DNA of 30,437 nucleotides from the NCBI GenBank assembly GCA_001275005.1, contig JWZX01002096.1, positions 1 to 30,437 on the forward strand. Reading direction: 5' to 3'. Below, one piece after another: positions 25,738-30,437 of this stretch. The notes under the pieces are model-generated. The model was not told where the DNA came from. It searched no databases and saw only the letters and a list, made by a program, of their open reading frames with translations. The stretch comes from Chrysochromulina tobinii. Its lineage: Eukaryota; Haptophyta; Prymnesiales; Chrysochromulinaceae. Each line of letters starts with the position of its first letter. Positions within the stretch are counted from its first letter, which is position 1. The position numbers were made by a program, and so were the translations under genes.

Positions 25738-27045
25738 ATGCACTCACTCTTCAAGCGCCGCTTCGGGACACTTGTGCGCAGTGAGCTCGCCGACGCGCTT
25801 CGTTCGCAGTATGGCATCGTCGCTCCCAATGCGCTGCAACGCGACGCGCTCCAGTCCGCGCTCACCGGCAAGGACATGCTGCTCGTGGCCCAGACAGGTT
25901 CGGGTAAGACGCTGTGCTTTCTGCTGCCGCTGCTCGAGCGGCTCGCTGCGTCGGCCAGAACTCCTTCACTTGGTCTGGTGCTCGCGCCATCGCGAGAACT
26001 TGCAATGCAGCACGCGGGCGTGGCTGCGATGCTCGCCGATGCCATGCCCGGCGGGCCGTTAGTTCAGCTGCTCTCTCGTGATCAGCCATTTCTGCAGAGC
26101 AGCAAGGCCACAGCGGCTCGGCTACTTGTGGCTCAGCCAGAGGTGGCTCTGGATCTGCTACGAAAGGGCGTGATCGATGCGACGCAACTCACCGCGCTGG
26201 CCATCGATGAGGTCGACGCAGTGCTTTGCGGCGGACCGTTTGAACACAGGCTGTCCTCGGCGGGCGAATCGCTGCTCGAGGCGCTCGATGTGCCCACCAC
26301 GACGCTATGCGCGCCCCCACGACGGCAGTCTCTGCTGGCCACCGCGCACCTCACGCCTGCGCATGAGGCAGCCTTGCGTGGGCGCTTTGGCGCGTACACG
26401 CGGGTCGAGCAGCGATCCGAGGGCGGGCGGCGGCCCGGGACCCTTGTGCCTAGCTTGAAGCAAGTCTTCCATTACACGAGCGGAAGTAAAGATGAGAAGC
26501 TGCTCACTGTGCTGCGCCGTGCACGAGCGGACGAGTGGCTTCGTGACGGCGCGACGCTTGTCTTCTGTGCCAATGGCGCGACCGTCGAGAGGCTGCGTGC
26601 GGTGGTCATGGAAGCAGAGAAGGCCTACTCGGAGGCAGAGCTCTCCACGCTTCCACCTCCGTCGCCGCCGCCTCCGCGGCCTCTGCTGCCGCCGCTGCCG
26701 CCGCTGATCCTGCACGAGGGTCTCGCGGACGACGAGCGGCACGCGGCGCTGAGTGCCCTACGAAGAAGCGCAGCGGACGCGGATGTGGAGGCGCCATCGC
26801 GAGCACCGCGAGTGCTCATTGCGACGAGCGTGGTCGCTCGTGGCCTTGACGTACCCGGGCTGCGCCACGTCATCCTGTATGACATGCCCACCGATATCGC
26901 AGGGTACGTACACTGCGCCGGGCGCACGGCGCGTGGCGGAAGGCCTGGGCTCGTCTCGTGCCTCGTGGAGTCGCATTCGCAAGCCGGTCGCTTTCGAGAG
27001 CTGCATGCATTGACGAGGGCGCCGGCGCTGCACTTTGGCGGGTAG
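25738..27045 (+). CDS. DEAD-box-type RNA helicase (DEVD variant)
   Basis: 435 codons from ATG 25738 (24 bases into an open frame that has no earlier ATG) to TAG 27045. Conserved motifs in order: an upstream Q-like segment (NALQRDALQSAL); I AQTGSGKT (51-58); Ia APSRELA (83-89); II DEVD (157-160) in place of DEAD; V ATSVVARGLDVPG (from 362); VI HCAGRTARGG (392-401). DEAD-box proteins use ATP to remodel RNA in splicing, ribosome assembly or organelle RNA metabolism. Motif III (S-A-T) is not clear: TLCAPP lies where it is expected. In motif VI the first arginine of HRxGR is Cys393. A Pro-rich insertion (PPPSPPPPRPLLPP) interrupts the second RecA lobe. These changes may lower activity. The N-terminus (HSLFKRRFGTLVRSEL) could be an organellar presequence. 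Confidence 0.88.
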   Translation: MHSLFKRRFGTLVRSELADALRSQYGIVAPNALQRDALQSALTGKDMLLVAQTGSGKTLCFLLPLLERLAASARTPSLGLVLAPSRELAMQHAGVAAMLADAMPGGPLVQLLSRDQPFLQSSKATAARLLVAQPEVALDLLRKGVIDATQLTALAIDEVDAVLCGGPFEHRLSSAGESLLEALDVPTTTLCAPPRRQSLLATAHLTPAHEAALRGRFGAYTRVEQRSEGGRRPGTLVPSLKQVFHYTSGSKDEKLLTVLRRARADEWLRDGATLVFCANGATVERLRAVVMEAEKAYSEAELSTLPPPSPPPPRPLLPPLPPLILHEGLADDERHAALSALRRSAADADVEAPSRAPRVLIATSVVARGLDVPGLRHVILYDMPTDIAGYVHCAGRTARGGRPGLVSCLVESHSQAGRFRELHALTRAPALHFGG

Positions 27046-27265
27046 CGGCAACAGAGTTGAGAAATAACGAGAGGCGCTCCACCTCCTGCGGCGAATGATT
27101 TTTATCTTTTTGATTTGATTAATGATTTGTAGCGCGCGGCACAACCGCGGCTGCGGTAGCGGCTTTTCGCACCGCCCGGCCGCGGGTGCTTACCACAGGT
27201 CCGCTGTCTCCGGGGCGTTCCCCTTTCCGCCAGAGGCCATGAGTTTGTCCTAAGGTCCTCTATCG

Positions 27266-27907
27266 CTACTCACGCTCGTGCCCGGCAGGCATTGTCGCAC
27301 CAAACTCGATGAGGCATTTCACAGCCTCGTTTTGCGCACAGTGCATGGCCATCGTGATGGCGGTCTCGCCATCCTCGTGCTCGCGTGCGTTGACGTCAGC
27401 ACGAGCATTGAGCAAGATCTTCATGATCTCAACGTGGCCGCTCTGGCTCGCTCCCATCAGTGCGGTGAATCCATGCTGATCCTTGGCGTTCACCTGCGCC
27501 TTAGCCTTCAACAACAGCTTGATGCATTGCAAATGACCCTCCGTGCAGCCACCTTGGGCCGTCCACATGAGTGCGGTCTCATCGCCCCGATTGGGAGTCA
27601 GCACGTCGCCGCGCGCCTCGCCAGTGGCAGACAGCATCTCCTCCAGCGCGTCAGCGTCGCCACGAGCACCGGCAGAAAACAGGTCGTCCCGTGCATCGTG
27701 CTCTCTCAACACGGCAATAGCTTCCTTGTGACCGTACAAGCTGGCCCAACGGAGCGGCGTGAAGCCAATGTAGCTCGAGTTCACTTCTGCGCCTTTTGAT
27801 ATTAGCTCCTTCAGCTTCTCCAAATCGTTGATCCGCGCAGCTTGCCGCAATGCCTCGCCGTCGTCCGTCTGGCCAGCTATCTTATAAGGCGTTTTACCAC
27901 CTGACAT
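27266..27907 (-). CDS. Ankyrin-repeat protein, 213 residues
   Basis: 213 codons from ATG 27907 to the stop at 27266. It is almost entirely ankyrin repeats: one at about 16-45 (EALRQAARINDLEKLKELI), one at about 49-76 (GFTPLRWASLYGHKEAIAVL), a degenerate third (DLFSAGARGDADALEEML), then ETALMWTAQGG..HLQCIKLLL, GFTALMGASQSGHVEIMKILL and ETAITMAMHCAQNEAVKCLI. The fourth has a short insertion (CTEG). Ankyrin stacks bind proteins. There is no catalytic domain and no targeting signal, so it is probably a cytosolic adaptor. It is not obviously a copy of the ankyrin part of the large fusion protein. Confidence 0.9.
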   Translation of the reverse strand: MSGGKTPYKIAGQTDDGEALRQAARINDLEKLKELISKGAEVNSSYIGFTPLRWASLYGHKEAIAVLREHDARDDLFSAGARGDADALEEMLSATGEARGDVLTPNRGDETALMWTAQGGCTEGHLQCIKLLLKAKAQVNAKDQHGFTALMGASQSGHVEIMKILLNARADVNAREHEDGETAITMAMHCAQNEAVKCLIEFGATMPAGHERE

Positions 27908-28974
27908 GGTGACACTCGGCTACTTCACCTACCACAGCTTGAGCTTGTTGGGCGCGTGCTTCGCCACAATGTGGATCGAGGGGCGTCCGCGGTTGTGTAG
28001 CCAGTAGGTGCGTCGCCAAAACGCAAAAGCTGTGCGGCACACAAAGCCATCCAAGCGGACGGCAGTCGTGTGAATGTTCACACACCTCTGTCTAGATGTA
28101 CGCGCAGGGATAATCCCCGTCGCGCGCGCCAGCTGCGCGGTACAGCTGTACACCGCCGTCACATATCCCAACCACCGCACGAAACCTCAGAAACAACCGA
28201 AATAATAAGAGCTCTGGGGTCTGGGCCGGTAGAGACCCGCGCACTACTGACATTACACACGGTTGTAATGAGCTCGCCTTCTTCTTGGGTATTGGTTACC
28301 CGAGGCGAACACAAAACAGTCGAACAAATAGCTCTTGGACCGGCCATATCGCGTATGGCTGGTCCGGATGACGATTGCACACACCGTCCGAACTCGATGG
28401 GGCGCTGGGGCGGGCGGACTCCCCCGTCCCCGTCCCCGTCCACGTATGTCCGGGAAAGCCAACTGAAGCCCGCGCCTAGCAGCCTCATGCGAGGCACCTG
28501 CGAGGCGCCTAGCCACCTCATGCGAGGTCCATCGGCCGCGCATGAGCCGATGGACGGGACCTCATGCCGTGCGTGATGGCTGATGCGAGGCCCGAGGGCG
28601 ACGGCGGCTGGGGCACGCTGTCCGCTGTCGGCCTGTCGCTCATGCTGTCGCTGTGGCCCGGCACTTTCTCTTTTTTGGCTGTTTCTCATTTGAAACATTT
28701 AAGAACCAGACAAAAAGTGAAAGTGCGGCCAAAGCCGCACAATCACTAGTCACGGACACGCCACACGCGACACGGCCAGGCCCGACACCGTGAAAAACAA
28801 ATATCAAAAACGAAAAAGCTTCTACTCACTTAACAACTCGGCTTCTCGATCTCGAGAACTGCTGCGTCCCTGCGAGGTACGCCGAGAGGTAGGTGAATCC
28901 TACGCGAGCGTATGTTGTAGTATGTTGGGTGCCCATACCGCGTACTACATCGCCTCACTGTGCGAAGCCGCGCA
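27908..28974. other. Intergenic region without a supported gene
   Basis: About 1.07 kb between two minus-strand genes. It contains a strong 12-bp hairpin (28337-28365), a CCCCGT repeat (28424-28440), and direct repeats of CCTCATGCGAGG and related sequence (28485-28565). An AT-rich block at 28665-28850 lies on the 3' side of the transporter gene. Short open frames here have no coding features that I trust. Confidence 0.5.
28337..28365. repeat. 12-bp stem, 5-base loop hairpin
   Basis: GGACCGGCCATA (28337-28348) pairs with TATGGCTGGTCC (28354-28365) at eleven of twelve positions, the last being a G-T wobble, around the loop TCGCG. As RNA it would fold stably. It could be part of a non-coding RNA, a protein-binding palindrome, or chance. 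Confidence 0.65.
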
Positions 28975-30267
28975 TCACGAACCATCCACGACCAGCCTAA
29001 TGTTCGCATACATGCCAGCAACGCCGCCGAGGGCTCCGGCACATGCGACGAAGTAGGACCATGCCACAATGACAGCACCTAGGCGCTGCCTGTGCAACCT
29101 GACCACGAAGACGGTCGGAAAGATGAATGTGAGGAAGGGCAGCGTCAGGCTGCCCATGAATCCCATGGCGATACCAAAGTCGGGCACGAGGACCGCAACA
29201 CTGCCGCACAAGAGTACGACAGCTGTGCGCTCGCAAGCATTGCACATAGCCGAGCCGGGTGCATCAGATGTGTCGCCTCGTGCACTTTTAAGCGCCTTGA
29301 AGACGGGGATGAGTGGCAGCGGAAACGAAAGCAACGTATTGGCGGCCACGAGGACGGAGATGATGAGGCGAGGCATCGGGCTGAAATTGGAGGTGACCAC
29401 CTTTTCAGTTGCGAAGGCAAAGAAGCAGAGCAACCCAAACAAGGCTTTGGTCACAATATTCGAGGCGAACACAGTTGAGACGACGCAACCAAAACGCTCT
29501 GGGTGCGCCATCGACGCCTCGAGGGCGGGAAAGATGCCGTGGCAAGAGAAAGCAAACACATAGATAGAGTAGCTGACAGGGATCACAGATAGAGAAGGCG
29601 TGGCACTCAGCTCACCTCGTGAGCCGTCTTTGACGATGTCTCTCACACTGATGCTGATCCCCGTAATGACGATGGCGAGGAGTATCAGAGTGCCCGCGGC
29701 AGATAATGCACTAACCTTTCTGTAGCCCCCAATGTGCACTGTCGGCATAACTGCGAGCGTTGCGAGCGAAGTCCACACCCGTCTATTTGCATTCGGAAGC
29801 CAGGACCACATTGGATCGTGCTGGTCGGCGATTGTGTACACCGAGCTAAGCGTGCTTCCTACCAGCACGAGGTACACCACACCAACACTCAGCAGATTTG
29901 ACATTTGTGTCAGCAAGACGACCACCTCCCCGCGCGTTCCAAAGCAAGCGCGCCCCACAGCCTTGTAGTTGTCGCGGACACGGATGCCGTCCCCATCATA
30001 CATGCACAGCGCGAGACAGTACCCCGTGTAGCCAGCCATGAGACCGACTGCGACGAGGCATCCCACAGAAGCCCAGCCAGCCAATGCGAACGTGTATGCG
30101 ATGCCAAGCAAACCTGCTCCTTCCAGTTCGTTGAGCATATTGAGCCCGGTTTGCAGTGCCGTCGCCCGACCTTTACGCAGCACCGGCTTGAGAAGCGATT
30201 CGGCGCCACCACCAGAAGACGATGTCGCCATAAGCGATTCAGCGCCACCGCCACAAGCTGCCTCCAT
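28975..30267 (-). CDS. AAAP-family amino-acid transporter
   Basis: 430 codons from ATG 30267 to the stop at 28975. It looks like the amino acid/auxin permease (AAAP, SLC32/36/38-like) family. After a Ser/Gly-rich N-terminus come about ten to eleven hydrophobic helices. The first has the family's unwound-helix pattern (LQTGLNMLNELEGAGLLGIAYTF), followed by CLVAVGLMAGYTGYCLAL. Later come YSIYVFAFSCHGIFPALEASM, a hallmark region near helix 6, and LSFPLPLIPVFKAL. These carriers move amino acids with protons or sodium, across the plasma membrane or into vacuoles or vesicles. Substrate and membrane cannot be read from sequence. The N-terminus contains a short direct repeat, GGGAESL, twice. The length is typical and no intron is needed. 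Confidence 0.9.
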   Translation of the reverse strand: MEAACGGGAESLMATSSSGGGAESLLKPVLRKGRATALQTGLNMLNELEGAGLLGIAYTFALAGWASVGCLVAVGLMAGYTGYCLALCMYDGDGIRVRDNYKAVGRACFGTRGEVVVLLTQMSNLLSVGVVYLVLVGSTLSSVYTIADQHDPMWSWLPNANRRVWTSLATLAVMPTVHIGGYRKVSALSAAGTLILLAIVITGISISVRDIVKDGSRGELSATPSLSVIPVSYSIYVFAFSCHGIFPALEASMAHPERFGCVVSTVFASNIVTKALFGLLCFFAFATEKVVTSNFSPMPRLIISVLVAANTLLSFPLPLIPVFKALKSARGDTSDAPGSAMCNACERTAVVLLCGSVAVLVPDFGIAMGFMGSLTLPFLTFIFPTVFVVRLHRQRLGAVIVAWSYFVACAGALGGVAGMYANIRLVVDGS

Positions 30268-30437
30268 GTGGGTCTCAGGAGCGGCGCGCGCGTCCCTTCC
30301 CTTGCGCGTGTCGCGGTCACGCTCAGCGGCGCGCCCGGTACGGCGCGAGCGGGGGGATCGGGTCCGGGGGGACGAGGGGGAGGAGAGCGCGGACGGAAAT
30401 GTGGCGCCTTTCCTGCATCGGATGCAGGGAATCAGGC

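Noticed and set aside
25608-26045. Upstream extension of the peroxiredoxin-like frame to 26045
   Set aside because: It is antisense to the helicase motifs I and Ia, and the ATG at 25607 is followed by a proper targeting leader.

Overview
This is a GC-rich eukaryotic nuclear window, most likely from a unicellular alga. A haptophyte of the Chrysochromulina/Prymnesium/Emiliania kind is my best guess. The grounds are three: genes with short spliceosomal introns full of degenerate minisatellite; a very large intronless multidomain protein of algal style (ADP-ribosyltransferase + ankyrin repeats); and proteins with putative signal/transit leaders. The taxon is inferred, not proven. I see no bacterial operons, CRISPR arrays, rRNA or convincing tRNA.

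Layout. 1-987: mostly non-coding, with one doubtful minus-strand terminal exon. 988-3149 (+): a three-exon peptidyl-serine/hydroxyproline glycosyltransferase with a C-terminal ShKT domain. 3576-6730 (-): an eight-exon oligopeptidase A-type M3 metallopeptidase whose exons join to a full 767-residue frame. 7544-8425 (-): an orphan basic protein. 8752-11425 (+): a two-exon secretory protein with several thioredoxin folds. 11596-17481 (+): the 1961-residue ART-ankyrin protein, which ends in a domain resembling the actin/apyrase/Ppx (ASKHA) phosphotransferase fold. 17958-18329 (-): the C-terminal half of a SET domain, with an unrelated cysteine-rich protein tail abutting it on the opposite strand. 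18410-19611: a long spacer with a striking cluster of CTTAAG palindromes. 19612-21021 (-): a protein with two CPFC...CGxC zinc ribbons. 21434-22027 (+): an orphan. 22836-23234 (-): a possible single-pass membrane protein. 23373-25607 (-): a peroxiredoxin-Q-like domain fused to a long coiled coil. 25738-27045 (+): a DEVD-box RNA helicase. 27266-27907 (-): a small ankyrin protein. 28975-30267 (-): an AAAP-family amino-acid transporter.

The genes do not form one pathway. Several fit secretory or organelle roles: glycosyltransferase, thioredoxin/PDI-like protein, organellar peptidase and peroxiredoxin-like protein.

Two things deserve most attention. First, the single-ORF fusion of an R-S-E ADP-ribosyltransferase, about ten ankyrin repeats and an ASKHA-like C-terminal domain is a candidate undescribed signalling or stress system. 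Second, the ten introns whose ends I could fix by protein homology appear to form one family. Each carries degenerate repeats resembling CTGATGGCCT in the sense orientation, and most carry a diverged copy of the adjacent exon end at or near a splice site. That is what intron birth by local tandem duplication would leave behind.
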